Shown here: positions 1 through 9,673 of the stretch, piece after piece
Layout: the number at the start of each line of letters is the position of its first letter
Numbering within the stretch: the first letter of the stretch is position 1
The notes under the pieces: generated by a model
What the model saw: only the letters and a program-made list of their open reading frames with translations
The model's database searches: none
What the model was told of the DNA's origin: nothing
DNA from: Alphaproteobacteria bacterium
Lineage (GTDB): Bacteria > Pseudomonadota > Alphaproteobacteria > Puniceispirillales > Puniceispirillaceae
Length of the DNA stretch: 42,823 bases
Direction: 5' to 3'
Assembly (NCBI GenBank): GCA_011524735.1
Contig: WTJS01000240.1
Coordinates: 1 to 42,823, forward strand
Program-made: the position numbers and the translations under genes

Positions 1-747
1 ATCGCATTCATGTCGTGGTTCCAGTATGGCGGTGGCCAGGAACTGTATGACCGCCTGTGGGACGAGATGGGCATGAACGTCAAAGGCTTCATGCTGCAGC
101 CAGTTGGTCCAGAAGCTCTGGGTTGGTTCAAAGAGCCAATCAACTCAATGGATGATTTCCGTAAGTACCGTTTCCGCACACCTCCAGGCCTGCCAGGCCA
201 GACCTATAAGGATATTGGTGTGGCGTCGGTTGCCATGGGTGGCGGTGACATTCTGCCTGCGCTCGAAAAGGGCACAATTGATGCGGCTGAATGGTGCTGC
301 CCGAAGCCAGACATGGACTTTGGTTTCCACAAGGTTCTGAAGCATTACTATCTTCAGGGTCTGCACCAGGTTGTCGTGAACGCCGATATGTATCTGAACA
401 AGGACGTCTACAACTCCCTTACGGATCATCAGAAGAACGCCTTCGAAGTGGCTGCCAACGCCGCTCTGATGAAGGGTATGTCTGCACGTATCTATGACAA
501 TGGTCAGGCACTGCACGAGCTTACAACCAAGCATGGCGTGATCCTGCAGGATACACCTGCTGATTACTTCCCAGCTTACATGGAAGCAGCGAACAACCTT
601 CTCGAGACCAAGTCGTCTGAGAATGAGTTTTTCGCTCAGGTCTGGCAGTCGCAGAAGGACTTTGCACGCGTTGCAGTTCCATTCTGGTCTGGTGCACAGA
701 GCTCTAATGCCCAGCTGGGTATGGCCTACGCAAACAGCTTGAAATAA
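1..747 (+). CDS. TRAP transporter substrate-binding protein, DctP family (5' truncated)
   Basis: The reading frame is open from the first base, so the N-terminus and signal peptide lie outside the window. The visible 248 residues are the C-terminal two thirds of a periplasmic DctP-type solute receptor. The GGGQEL stretch, the GWF segment, the K-x-R-x-PPGLPGQ segment holding the ligand-binding arginine region, and the IDAAEW motif match the mannitol/chloroaromatic subgroup. The protein would bind an organic acid in the periplasm and deliver it to the fused permease encoded just downstream. Because the next genes are sulfonate-catabolic, I infer a sulfonate such as DHPS as ligand (compare HpsK of HpsKLM systems). 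The family call is firm and the ligand is a guess from context. Confidence 0.93.
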   Translation: MAFMSWFQYGGGQELYDRLWDEMGMNVKGFMLQPVGPEALGWFKEPINSMDDFRKYRFRTPPGLPGQTYKDIGVASVAMGGGDILPALEKGTIDAAEWCCPKPDMDFGFHKVLKHYYLQGLHQVVVNADMYLNKDVYNSLTDHQKNAFEVAANAALMKGMSARIYDNGQALHELTTKHGVILQDTPADYFPAYMEAANNLLETKSSENEFFAQVWQSQKDFARVAVPFWSGAQSSNAQLGMAYANSLK

Positions 748-756
748 ATCAAGCTT

Positions 757-788
757 GGCGTGAGCCCCGACAGATCGGGGCTCACGCC
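757..788 (+). terminator. Strong hairpin between TRAP receptor and permease genes
   Basis: A perfect 14-bp stem (757-770 with 775-788) closes a 4-base loop and is followed by a T-rich run (TTATTTATT, then CTCTTTTTC). It lies 10 bases after the receptor stop codon. Its position suggests a partial terminator or a 3' stabiliser that keeps receptor mRNA more abundant than permease mRNA, as is common in binding-protein operons. Whether transcription reads through cannot be seen from the sequence. Confidence 0.75.
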
Positions 789-841
789 TTATTTATTGTT
801 CTCTTTTTCGTTTGAACGAGACCAACTTCGGGGGAATTGGC

Positions 842-3091
842 ATGTCACAGGAACCAGATCTGAATCAGCTGGACACCGCTGACGAGCTTATTGCTGAACG
901 CCGGGCCGGCGAGATTGGTGATACGCCAGAGGACATGCATCCCTGGATGCGGTTTATCGTTGGCAATATCGACATCTTGAACAACTGGGCAGGCCGTCTG
1001 ACCTGTTTGATGCTTGTTCCGATCATCTTTGCCATGATTTACGAGGTCGTGGCGCGCAAGGTTTTCGTCGCACCTACAGATTGGGCCTACGATACCAGCC
1101 GTATGTTCTCCGGCGCCATGTTCATGCTTGGCGCTGGTTATGCGCTTATGCGGGGTGTCCATATCCGCGCTGACTTCCTGTTCAGGAATTTTTCACTCCG
1201 GACACAGGCCTCGATTGATACAACGCTTTACCTGCTGTTCTATTTCCCGGCGATGCTGTTTTTCTTCTGGGTCTCAGCGGAATACACAATCAAGGCATGG
1301 GTGTCCTGGGAACGGTCCATGGATACTGCCCTCATGGCCCCACTGGCGCCGGCCCGATCAGCTATGCCAATCGGTGCGCTGCTCCTGTTGCTACAGGGTG
1401 TGGCCGAGCTGTTTAGAGCCATCCACCAGATGGGTGGAACTCTTGGTCGGCGCGTCCTGCAGTTTCTGCCTGTCTATGTAATTGTTCTGGCGGCGCTGTT
1501 TGGTAATACCTTCTTCCCAGACATTGTTGGCCTCGGCGGTATTCTGGATAGGGATATCAAGGGCGCAGGAGGTCTTTCCCCTGAAATGATTGGGGCGATC
1601 ATGATTGGGGTCATGCTGATCGCCATATTTGTCGGCTTTCCGATATCCTTCACGCTGATCTTCCTGGGATTTGCCTTCGGGGCCTGGGGATTTGGTAGCA
1701 AGCTCGTATTTTATCTTCAGACTCTGCAGTTTAATAACGTGATGCTGGAACAGACACTTGCCGCTGTGCCACTGTTTGTTTTCATGGGCATTATGATGGA
1801 ACAGGCTGGGCTGATGGAGCGCCTGTTTACGTCGGTTCAGCTGATGCTGTCGCGGACACGGGGAGCGCTGTACCTTGCGGTGCTGTTTGTCTCCACCATC
1901 TTTGCCGCCGCGACCGGAATTGTTGGTGCGTCTGTCACCATTCTGGGGATCATGGCTGCCAAGACAATGAACCGGTCTGGGTATGACGTGCGTCTGGCAG
2001 CTGGAACAATCACCGCGGGGGGTACGCTTGGTATTCTGATCCCGCCATCGATCATGCTTGTGGTCATGGGACCGGTGCTGGAAGTTCCGGTCACGGATCT
2101 GTTTGCTGCTGCAATCATTCCGGGCATTCTTCTGGCATCCATCTATGCTGCCTATGCGCTCATTCGGTGCTGGCTGAACCCGAATCTGGGGCCTGCCCTT
2201 CCTGAAGATCAGCAACCAGTAACATCCGACTATTACTGGCTGGAAGCGATCCTCGTCATCAGCTCAATCATCATGCTGTTCACGCTGATGATCATGGGAC
2301 TGTCTGGTTCATTTGCCGGCATGTTCCCCGGCTCGTCCCTGATCATCCCGCTTGGCTGGGCCGTGGTTATGTATTTTGCGTCCAGATGGGTGCGGGATAC
2401 CAAGCCGAAGGGGTTCTTCTTTTCTGATCTATGGCACGAGTTCTTCATGGGGTTGGTGCCGCCATCAGCACTTGTTGCCTTTGCTCTTGGCTCGATTCTG
2501 TTTGGTTGGGCGACACCTACAGAAGGTGCCGGCTGTGGTGCGTTTGGCGCACTTCTGCTGTCACTTGCTTATCGTAAGTTCACTATTGGCAAATTCTATG
2601 AGGCGCTGATCAAGACTTTGGAAATCTCTGTCCTGATCCTGTTCCTTGTCGCGGCATCAAACTTCTTTGGTGCTGTTTTCTCGCGACTTGGCACTCCTAT
2701 GATGCTGACAGAGTTCCTGTTGTCCTGGGATATGTCAGCGACGATGATTCTGATTATCATCATGGCGATGATCTTCCTGCTTGGTTGGCCTCTTGAATGG
2801 GTGCCAATCGTTCTTATTATCGTGCCAATCCTTATCCCGGTTCTGATCCAGCTGGATATCAATCTTGTCTGGTTCGGCATTCTGGTTGCAGTCAATCTAC
2901 AGACCGCCTGGCTCAGTCCACCGGTGGCGCTGTCTGCCTACTTCCTCAAGGGCGTCGTTCCGGACTGGGACCTGAAGGATATTTACATCGGCATGATGCA
3001 GTTCATGGTCATTCAACTGATTGGCCTGACCTTGATCTTCATCTTCCCGCAAATTGCCCTGTGGCTGCCAACCCTGATTTATGGAGAGTAA
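842..3091 (+). CDS. TRAP transporter fused small/large permease (DctQM)
   Basis: This 749-residue inner-membrane protein joins a DctQ domain (about residues 35-190, four hydrophobic segments) to a DctM domain (about 215-745). It would import the ligand held by the upstream receptor using a sodium or proton gradient. DctM hallmarks include GFPISF, the glycine-rich GIVGASVTILG stretch, GTLGILIPPS and ATPTEGAG. I start at the ATG at 842, which has a GGGGG Shine-Dalgarno sequence; an in-frame TTG at 812 is less likely. Compared with a usual DctM there is extra sequence at about residues 442-540 with two more hydrophobic segments. The GGAGAG near the stop codon serves the next gene, so the operon continues. 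Confidence 0.95.
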   Translation: MSQEPDLNQLDTADELIAERRAGEIGDTPEDMHPWMRFIVGNIDILNNWAGRLTCLMLVPIIFAMIYEVVARKVFVAPTDWAYDTSRMFSGAMFMLGAGYALMRGVHIRADFLFRNFSLRTQASIDTTLYLLFYFPAMLFFFWVSAEYTIKAWVSWERSMDTALMAPLAPARSAMPIGALLLLLQGVAELFRAIHQMGGTLGRRVLQFLPVYVIVLAALFGNTFFPDIVGLGGILDRDIKGAGGLSPEMIGAIMIGVMLIAIFVGFPISFTLIFLGFAFGAWGFGSKLVFYLQTLQFNNVMLEQTLAAVPLFVFMGIMMEQAGLMERLFTSVQLMLSRTRGALYLAVLFVSTIFAAATGIVGASVTILGIMAAKTMNRSGYDVRLAAGTITAGGTLGILIPPSIMLVVMGPVLEVPVTDLFAAAIIPGILLASIYAAYALIRCWLNPNLGPALPEDQQPVTSDYYWLEAILVISSIIMLFTLMIMGLSGSFAGMFPGSSLIIPLGWAVVMYFASRWVRDTKPKGFFFSDLWHEFFMGLVPPSALVAFALGSILFGWATPTEGAGCGAFGALLLSLAYRKFTIGKFYEALIKTLEISVLILFLVAASNFFGAVFSRLGTPMMLTEFLLSWDMSATMILIIIMAMIFLLGWPLEWVPIVLIIVPILIPVLIQLDINLVWFGILVAVNLQTAWLSPPVALSAYFLKGVVPDWDLKDIYIGMMQFMVIQLIGLTLIFIFPQIALWLPTLIYGE

Positions 3092-3095
3092 CTAA

Positions 3096-4391
<1,296 letters not shown>

Positions 4392-4443
4392 CCACCCCAT
4401 TGGTCGCGACAGCCTTTGAACCAAATCAGAAGGACGCAAAAGA

Positions 4444-4941
4444 ATGTCTGTGAATGACGTAATTATGGATGCGCTGGTTGCCAACAATGTTGGTTATGTC
4501 ACCACCGTGCCATGTAAACAGCTTGCCGGTGTGATTGAGAAAATTGAAGCTTCCAGTGACATGATCCATGTGCCTGCGAACCGTGAGGATGAGGGCATGG
4601 GCCTGTGTGCAGGTGCTTTTATGGGCGGCAAGCGCCCTGCCATTATCATGCAGAACACGGCTATTGGCGTGACGATCAACGCACTGGCCACACTGATTCA
4701 GTTCTATCGCATGCCATTGCCTATGCTTATCAGCTATCGTGGTGAGGTTGGTGAGCCCGTCGCTTGTCAGGTTGAGATGGCAGTCCACACCAAGGCTCTG
4801 CTGGCACAGCTGAATATCCCGACCTATCATTTTCACAAGCCTGAGGATGCTGACGAGCTGTCAGATATCCTGAGCTACGCCTATATGGGGCGCAAGCCGG
4901 TTGCCATCCTGATGGATGCCACTTTCTGGAAAGGACAATAA
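4444..4941 (+). CDS. comD: Sulfopyruvate decarboxylase, alpha subunit
   Basis: This 165-residue protein is the PYR-type half of a thiamine-diphosphate decarboxylase. It shows the VPC-x-x-L motif (residues 22-26), the acidic REDEG cluster (47-51) that supplies the glutamate activating the cofactor, an AGA-x-MGGKRPAI-x-MQN segment, and the SYRGEVGE loop (97-104). Its length matches ComD. With ComE it would decarboxylate 3-sulfopyruvate to sulfoacetaldehyde. An AGAAGGA ribosome site precedes the ATG. The gene sits 52 bp after hpsN and four bases before comE. Phosphonopyruvate decarboxylase is related, but it is usually a single chain and no phosphonate genes are visible. Confidence 0.85.
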   Translation: MSVNDVIMDALVANNVGYVTTVPCKQLAGVIEKIEASSDMIHVPANREDEGMGLCAGAFMGGKRPAIIMQNTAIGVTINALATLIQFYRMPLPMLISYRGEVGEPVACQVEMAVHTKALLAQLNIPTYHFHKPEDADELSDILSYAYMGRKPVAILMDATFWKGQ

Positions 4942-4945
4942 GATC

Positions 4946-5500
4946 ATGATCCGTAGTGACGTTCTGAAAACGCTGATCCCGATCATTTCGGACGAGCTTG
5001 TTGTCTGTAACATTGGTCTTCCAAGTCAGGAAATGCATCTGCTGGATGATCAGCCAACCAACTTCTACATGCTTGGTACAATGGGGCTTGCCTCGTCGAT
5101 CGGTCTAGGCTTGGCCATGGCGCAGTCAAAGAAAGTGATTGCCATTGATGGTGACGGTTCAGTTCTGATGAATCTTGGCTCACTGCCGACTATTGCTAAT
5201 AATCAGGTGCCAAACTTCATTCTGCTGATTATCGATAACGGCAGCTATGGCTCGACAGGTGACCAGCCAACCTATGCTGGCATGAAAACCTCGCTGACCG
5301 AAGTTGCCAAGGCGTGTGGCTGTGACAATGTCGTGGAATGTGCGGCTGAAGACACGGCTGATGCCATGCGTGCAGCGCTGGCTGCTGACCAGACGACAAT
5401 CATTGTGTCTAAATGCGAGTCTGGAAATATCAAGGTTCCGGTCATTGAAATGGATCCTGTGACGATCCGTGATCGGTTCATGGGTGCAGTTGCCAGCTAG
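4946..5500 (+). CDS. comE: Sulfopyruvate decarboxylase, beta subunit
   Basis: This 184-residue protein is the thiamine-diphosphate/magnesium-binding half of the decarboxylase. It carries the GDGS motif (69-72) and the matching DNGSYGSTG (98-106), which together form the cofactor-binding signature, after a typical GLASSIGLGLA helix. I prefer the ATG at 4946, preceded by AAAGGA. The upstream ATG at 4916 would overlap comD. Pairing with comD gives the two-chain enzyme that yields sulfoacetaldehyde. The next enzyme in the pathway (Xsc, or a sulfoacetaldehyde reductase or dehydrogenase) is not clearly present, unless the following SDR fills that role. Confidence 0.87.
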   Translation: MIRSDVLKTLIPIISDELVVCNIGLPSQEMHLLDDQPTNFYMLGTMGLASSIGLGLAMAQSKKVIAIDGDGSVLMNLGSLPTIANNQVPNFILLIIDNGSYGSTGDQPTYAGMKTSLTEVAKACGCDNVVECAAEDTADAMRAALAADQTTIIVSKCESGNIKVPVIEMDPVTIRDRFMGAVAS

Positions 5501-5521
5501 CCAGTTCGTGAGGGCGCATCC

Positions 5522-6286
5522 ATGAGTGCCGGTTCCTCGGACATGTTTGACCTTCAAGGCCGCGTTGCCCTGGTGACGGGTGCCAGCGCCGGTCTTGGTC
5601 AGCAGGCAGCCACAGTGCTGGCGGAAGCCGGCGCCAAAGTCGTGGGTGTCGCACGGCGCGCGGATGCGCTTGCCGAGTGGGCCGCGAAGGACAACACCTG
5701 CCGATATGGTCTGGCCGGTGACATCTCTTCCATGGAAGGCATCGAAACTGTCTGTAAGGCAGTGTCCAGCCCCTTTGGCCCACCGGAAATTCTTGTACAC
5801 GCTGCTGGCGTCAACTTGCGCCAGCATGCGGATGATGTGACGCCTGAGGACTGGCAGACCACACAGTGGGTGAATTTGACAGCACCGTTCTTCATCTCCC
5901 AGAAGCTGGTGCCGCAGATGAAGGCGAGGGGGTGGGGTCGCATTGTCAACTTCGCCTCCCTGCAGACCCATCGCGCTTTTACCAACGGTATTGCCTATGG
6001 TGCGGCGAAGGCGGGGATTGGCCAGCTGACGCGTGCCATGGCAGAGGCATGGTCGTCGGATGGGATTAATGCAAATGCCATCGGCCCGGGGTTCTTTCCA
6101 ACAGAATTGACTGCGCCGGTCTTTGCCGATGCTGATCGGGCAGCGCGAAATGCGGCCCAGACCTGTATTGGACGCAACGGCAAGCTGGAAGATATAGACG
6201 GTCCGCTGCTGTTTCTATGTTCTGAAGCCAGTGCTTATGTCACCGGACAGGTGTTGATGGTGGATGGAGGGTTCACAGCAAAATGA
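5522..6286 (+). CDS. Short-chain dehydrogenase/reductase (SDR), sulfonate operon
   Basis: This classical SDR of 254 residues has the TGASAGLG nucleotide-binding loop (19-26), an HAAG variant of the NAAG motif (93-96), and catalytic S146, Y159 and K163. It begins at an ATG behind GAGGG and overlaps the next dehydrogenase by 4 bp, so the two are translationally coupled. In the DHPS context it could be one of the 2-dehydrogenases that interconvert DHPS enantiomers (HpsO/HpsP), a sulfolactate dehydrogenase, or a sulfoacetaldehyde reductase such as IsfD, which is also an SDR. The sequence alone does not separate these. Confidence 0.9.
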   Translation: MSAGSSDMFDLQGRVALVTGASAGLGQQAATVLAEAGAKVVGVARRADALAEWAAKDNTCRYGLAGDISSMEGIETVCKAVSSPFGPPEILVHAAGVNLRQHADDVTPEDWQTTQWVNLTAPFFISQKLVPQMKARGWGRIVNFASLQTHRAFTNGIAYGAAKAGIGQLTRAMAEAWSSDGINANAIGPGFFPTELTAPVFADADRAARNAAQTCIGRNGKLEDIDGPLLFLCSEASAYVTGQVLMVDGGFTAK

Positions 6287-7266
6287 AAGCTCTTGTCTAT
6301 ACCGCAACGATGGAAAGTGAAATCCGCGAAGTGGACGCGCCAGTTGCTGTGTCTGGTCAAACAATCGTTCGGCTGGCACTTTGTGGCATCTGTGGGTCGG
6401 ACATGCATGCCTGGCACGGTCATGACGAACGGCGCGTGCCGCCACTGGTTCTAGGGCATGAATCGGTCGGTATTGCAATGAATGGTCCCCACGCCGGGGC
6501 ACGGGTCGCCATCAATCCTCTGATCAGCTGCCATGAATGTGATGTCTGTGAAGGCGGAAACCCACATCTGTGCGCAAAGCGTGAACTTATTGGCATGCGA
6601 ATTCCGGGTGCCTTTGCCGAACAGGTGATGGTGCCAGACAGGAACGTTATCCCTCTGGATGATGCTGTGACGTTTGAGAATGCGACGCTTGCCGAGCCGA
6701 CAGCTGTTGCTGTGCGCACTGTTGTTCTGGCGCGCCGTGGTGGGTCTACGCCAACGGACAAGGTGGTTGTTCTGGGGGGTGGGGCCATCGGCCTGCTCTG
6801 TGCGCAGGTCCTCATTGCTTATGGCTATGCGCCACCGATGGTGGCAGAAACCAACCCGCTTCGCCGCAGGGTGTTAGATGAGCTTGGTATCTGCCAAACC
6901 TATGACCCTCGTGAAACCGCTATTGAGGATGGGTCCGTTGATCTCGTCATCGACGCTGTCGGTATGGGGGCTACGCGTGCGGCATCCACAGCCATGCTGC
7001 GTCCTGGTGGCGTGCTAATCCATGTCGGGTTGCAGGATAATGACGCTGGACTCGATACGCGGCGCATGACGCTTCAGGAAATCACCTTCATCGGTACTTA
7101 CTGTTATACACCGGATGATTTTGCCGAAGCGCTGGCCATGCTGACGGATGGCCGAGTCAGTGGGGCGTGTTGGACTGACCTGCGGCCACTTGATGACGGT
7201 GCCGCGGCCTTCATTGACATTCATGAAGGCCGGGCGGCGCCAAAAATCATCCTATCGATGGAATAG
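6283..7266 (+). CDS. Zinc-dependent medium-chain dehydrogenase (MDR)
   Basis: This 327-residue alcohol or polyol dehydrogenase has the catalytic zinc ligands C37 (in CGICGSD) and H59-E60 (GHE). The four structural-zinc cysteines C83, C86, C89 and C97 follow, and the Rossmann motif GGGAIG is near residue 165. It resembles the sorbitol/threonine dehydrogenase branch. The start codon overlaps the SDR stop (ATGA), so it is the last gene of the sulfonate operon. A role in oxidising a hydroxyl of DHPS or sulfolactate is inferred only from position. The convergent Gfo/Idh/MocA gene ends 3 bp later. Confidence 0.92.
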   Translation: MKALVYTATMESEIREVDAPVAVSGQTIVRLALCGICGSDMHAWHGHDERRVPPLVLGHESVGIAMNGPHAGARVAINPLISCHECDVCEGGNPHLCAKRELIGMRIPGAFAEQVMVPDRNVIPLDDAVTFENATLAEPTAVAVRTVVLARRGGSTPTDKVVVLGGGAIGLLCAQVLIAYGYAPPMVAETNPLRRRVLDELGICQTYDPRETAIEDGSVDLVIDAVGMGATRAASTAMLRPGGVLIHVGLQDNDAGLDTRRMTLQEITFIGTYCYTPDDFAEALAMLTDGRVSGACWTDLRPLDDGAAAFIDIHEGRAAPKIILSME

Positions 7267-7269
7267 ACG

Positions 7270-8376
7270 CTAAAGTTTCACAACGCTGCCGGTTGAGGCG
7301 CTTTTCTGTGCAGCAAGCCCGATGGCAACCGCACGGGCTCCATCATTTAAGTTCACCTCAATGGTTCCCTGCCCACGAGCAACATCAGCAAATTTCTGGT
7401 GCTGGTAAAAGGTTGCGCCATTATGGTCGCCTGCCTTCAGCAATTCGGGATCTACTGCGATTTCTTCGCGCCGTGCCTGATTGATGTCACGAGGTGATAT
7501 GACCAGCTCTGCCACTGGCGGTTCACCAGCCGACTGGGGCCAGAACCGAGTGGGGCCGGGGACAAAGGCTTCGACCATACCAGCCGCGCCAATCGCGGAG
7601 ATTTTCTCCTGATGGCGTGACCCTTCGGCAAACATGCACAGCTCCAGCATTGCCCGCTTGCCATTGTCAAAATCAACAATGACATAGCCATGATCCCAGA
7701 TGTCGGGCACCGCGCCGTCATATCGTTCATCAAGGTGATTAACTGCCTGTCCTGCCGAAGCCATGACCTGCACCGCCTCGCCGCCGGTGATCAGGCGCAT
7801 CAGATCAAAGAAATGGCAGCATTTTTCGACAAGAGTGCCGCCGGTGTTGGCATTGAATCTGTTCCAGTCGCCAACCTTTGTCAGGAACGGAAAGCGATGC
7901 TCGCGAATGGTCAACATCTCAACGCCGCCCGTAACCTCTGGAATGGTTTCTATCAGGCGAGTGACAGCAGGCATGTATCGATATTCCATGGCAACCCAAA
8001 TCGGGGCATCGTACGTGGCGCCGATTTCCTGAATGATCGCGGCCTGCGACGGATCAGTATATAGCGGCTTTTCAACCAACAAGGGACGGGCACTGGCTGC
8101 CGCCATCTGAATCTGATCAACATGCATGTGATTGGGTGAGGCGATCACCAGCGCGTCAACATCGGCACGTGATAGCAGCGAGACTATGCTGTCACAGAAT
8201 GTGGCCTCTGGCGCCAGCGGTGCGGCGGCCTCGCGCATGGCGGCGTCGGGCTCAAAGATCGCGCTGACATGGGCGTTGTCAAGCAGAGCGATATTGTTCA
8301 GATGCTCGCGCCCCATCATGCCGCAACCGATTATTCCATATTTCAGATGCTGGTCTGCCATGGCTTTAACTTTCAT
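7270..8376 (-). CDS. Gfo/Idh/MocA-family oxidoreductase
   Basis: This 368-residue protein has an N-terminal Rossmann domain with GCGMMG (about residues 17-22), the EKP motif near residue 100 that supplies the catalytic lysine, and a C-terminal alpha/beta domain with GGTLVEK followed by CHFFD. Members oxidise or reduce sugars, inositols and related polyols with NAD(P). I chose the ATG at 8376; a TTG just before it and an ATG at 8361 are alternatives, and no strong ribosome site decides. It converges on the sulfonate operon and diverges from the SsuD-like gene across 139 bp. The substrate is unknown. Confidence 0.88.
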   Translation of the reverse strand: MKVKAMADQHLKYGIIGCGMMGREHLNNIALLDNAHVSAIFEPDAAMREAAAPLAPEATFCDSIVSLLSRADVDALVIASPNHMHVDQIQMAAASARPLLVEKPLYTDPSQAAIIQEIGATYDAPIWVAMEYRYMPAVTRLIETIPEVTGGVEMLTIREHRFPFLTKVGDWNRFNANTGGTLVEKCCHFFDLMRLITGGEAVQVMASAGQAVNHLDERYDGAVPDIWDHGYVIVDFDNGKRAMLELCMFAEGSRHQEKISAIGAAGMVEAFVPGPTRFWPQSAGEPPVAELVISPRDINQARREEIAVDPELLKAGDHNGATFYQHQKFADVARGQGTIEVNLNDGARAVAIGLAAQKSASTGSVVKL

Positions 8377-8515
8377 CAAGATCGCGTAGTAATTCCCCCA
8401 TCTTTAGCAGAACAGCCTTGCCATAACACGCTAAACTGTGCGGAAATTAGGGCGCACCATCTTTCAATGGTGAGAGTCAATTGAAGATTACCCAAAGGCC
8501 GTTGGACGTCCAGAT

Positions 8516-9673
8516 ATGACTGTTGTTCCTGTTACTTCACCTGAAATTGACGCGGCGGAATATGCTTGGTTTGCGGCGCTATGCTCAGACGATTACCGCC
8601 ATCTTGGGGTGCCGGAGGGCGACCTGAGGTCGTCTTGGGCGCATTGTTCATCGATTGTAAAGACTGCTGAGGCGCAGGGCTTCGGGAATATCCTGTGCCC
8701 ATCCTCCTACCAGGTCGGTCAGGACACCTTATCGTTTGTTGCTGGCTGTGCACCCCTGACAAGCCGGATGAATCTTCTGGCGGCAGTGCGATGCGGAGAA
8801 ATGCAACCGATCATGCTAGCCCGAACGCTGGCCACGCTTGATCACATGCTGGAAGGCCGTCTGACGGTTAATATCATTTCATCAGATTTTCCTGGGCAAA
8901 CTGAAGAGAGTGCCTATCGCTACCAGCGGTCGCGCGAAGTTGTTCAAATTCTGAAACAGGCCTGGTCGCAGGATGAGATCAATCATCACGGTGAAATCTA
9001 TGATTTTGAAGGGCTGACCACCGATCCGGCTCGGCCCTATCAACAAAACGGGGGCCCGCTTCTCTATTTCGGTGGGTATTCACCACCTGCACTCGATTTA
9101 TGTGGTGAGTTCTGTGACGTGTATCTGATGTGGCCAGAAACCAAAGAAGATCTGGCCTCACGCATGAAGGCTGTGCACGCGCGGGCCGAAGCCTATGGCC
9201 GAACGCTTGATTATGGGTTGAGGTGTCACGTCATCGTCCGCGATACCGAAGCAGAGGCGCGTGAGTATGCTGCCGAACTTGTTTCCAAGCTTGATGAAGA
9301 TAAAGGGACGGAGATCCGTGACCGAGCGCTCGACAGTACGTCACTCGGTGTGTCCCATCAGGCAAGAAATCGCGAGCTTGCCGATATGGAAGGGTTTATA
9401 GAGGCGCATCTCTGGACCGGAGTTGGACGCGCCCGGTCCGGATGCGGCGCGGCCTTGGTGGGATCGGCAGATCAGATTCTGTCCGAGCTGGAAGAATATC
9501 GCAAAATGGGCATGCGGGCCTTTATCTTCTCGGGTTACCCCCATATTGATGAATGTGAACATTTTGGCAGGCTGGTGATGCCGCATCTTGAAACCTGCTC
9601 GCTACCGCATGTTTATGGACGGGTGCCTTCGACGGTGCCGGCAACACCTCTTGGTGCAGGAGAAAGACGATGA
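8516..9673 (+). CDS. LLM-class flavin-dependent monooxygenase, SsuD-like
   Basis: This 385-residue protein is close to the 380-residue length of alkanesulfonate monooxygenase. Visible family marks are the ARTLATLDHMLEGR helix, the LLYFGGYSPPA segment, RCHVIVRDTEAEA (R and H matching the SsuD active-site pair), GVGRARSGCGAALVG with the loop arginine, and the FIFSGYPHIDE C-terminal motif. SsuD-type enzymes use reduced FMN and oxygen to cleave C-S bonds and release sulfite. No SsuE-type flavin reductase is adjacent. The gene overlaps the aldo/keto reductase by 4 bp. The substrate is probably an organosulfonate, but other LLM substrates cannot be excluded. Confidence 0.87.
   Translation: MTVVPVTSPEIDAAEYAWFAALCSDDYRHLGVPEGDLRSSWAHCSSIVKTAEAQGFGNILCPSSYQVGQDTLSFVAGCAPLTSRMNLLAAVRCGEMQPIMLARTLATLDHMLEGRLTVNIISSDFPGQTEESAYRYQRSREVVQILKQAWSQDEINHHGEIYDFEGLTTDPARPYQQNGGPLLYFGGYSPPALDLCGEFCDVYLMWPETKEDLASRMKAVHARAEAYGRTLDYGLRCHVIVRDTEAEAREYAAELVSKLDEDKGTEIRDRALDSTSLGVSHQARNRELADMEGFIEAHLWTGVGRARSGCGAALVGSADQILSELEEYRKMGMRAFIFSGYPHIDECEHFGRLVMPHLETCSLPHVYGRVPSTVPATPLGAGERR

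Noticed and set aside
1391-2215. A 274-codon minus-strand frame inside the TRAP permease gene
   Set aside because: It is antisense to a conserved membrane protein, and its very high content of Q, N, R and H comes from the reverse complement of hydrophobic codons.
4444-5500. comD-comE as a phosphonopyruvate decarboxylase
   Set aside because: That enzyme is normally a single chain beside phosphoenolpyruvate mutase. Here there are two chains, an HpsN-like neighbour and no phosphonate genes.
5180-5971. A 263-codon minus-strand frame over comE and the SDR gene
   Set aside because: It is antisense to two genes with intact catalytic motifs. Its sequence is rich in H, R and C without any domain pattern.
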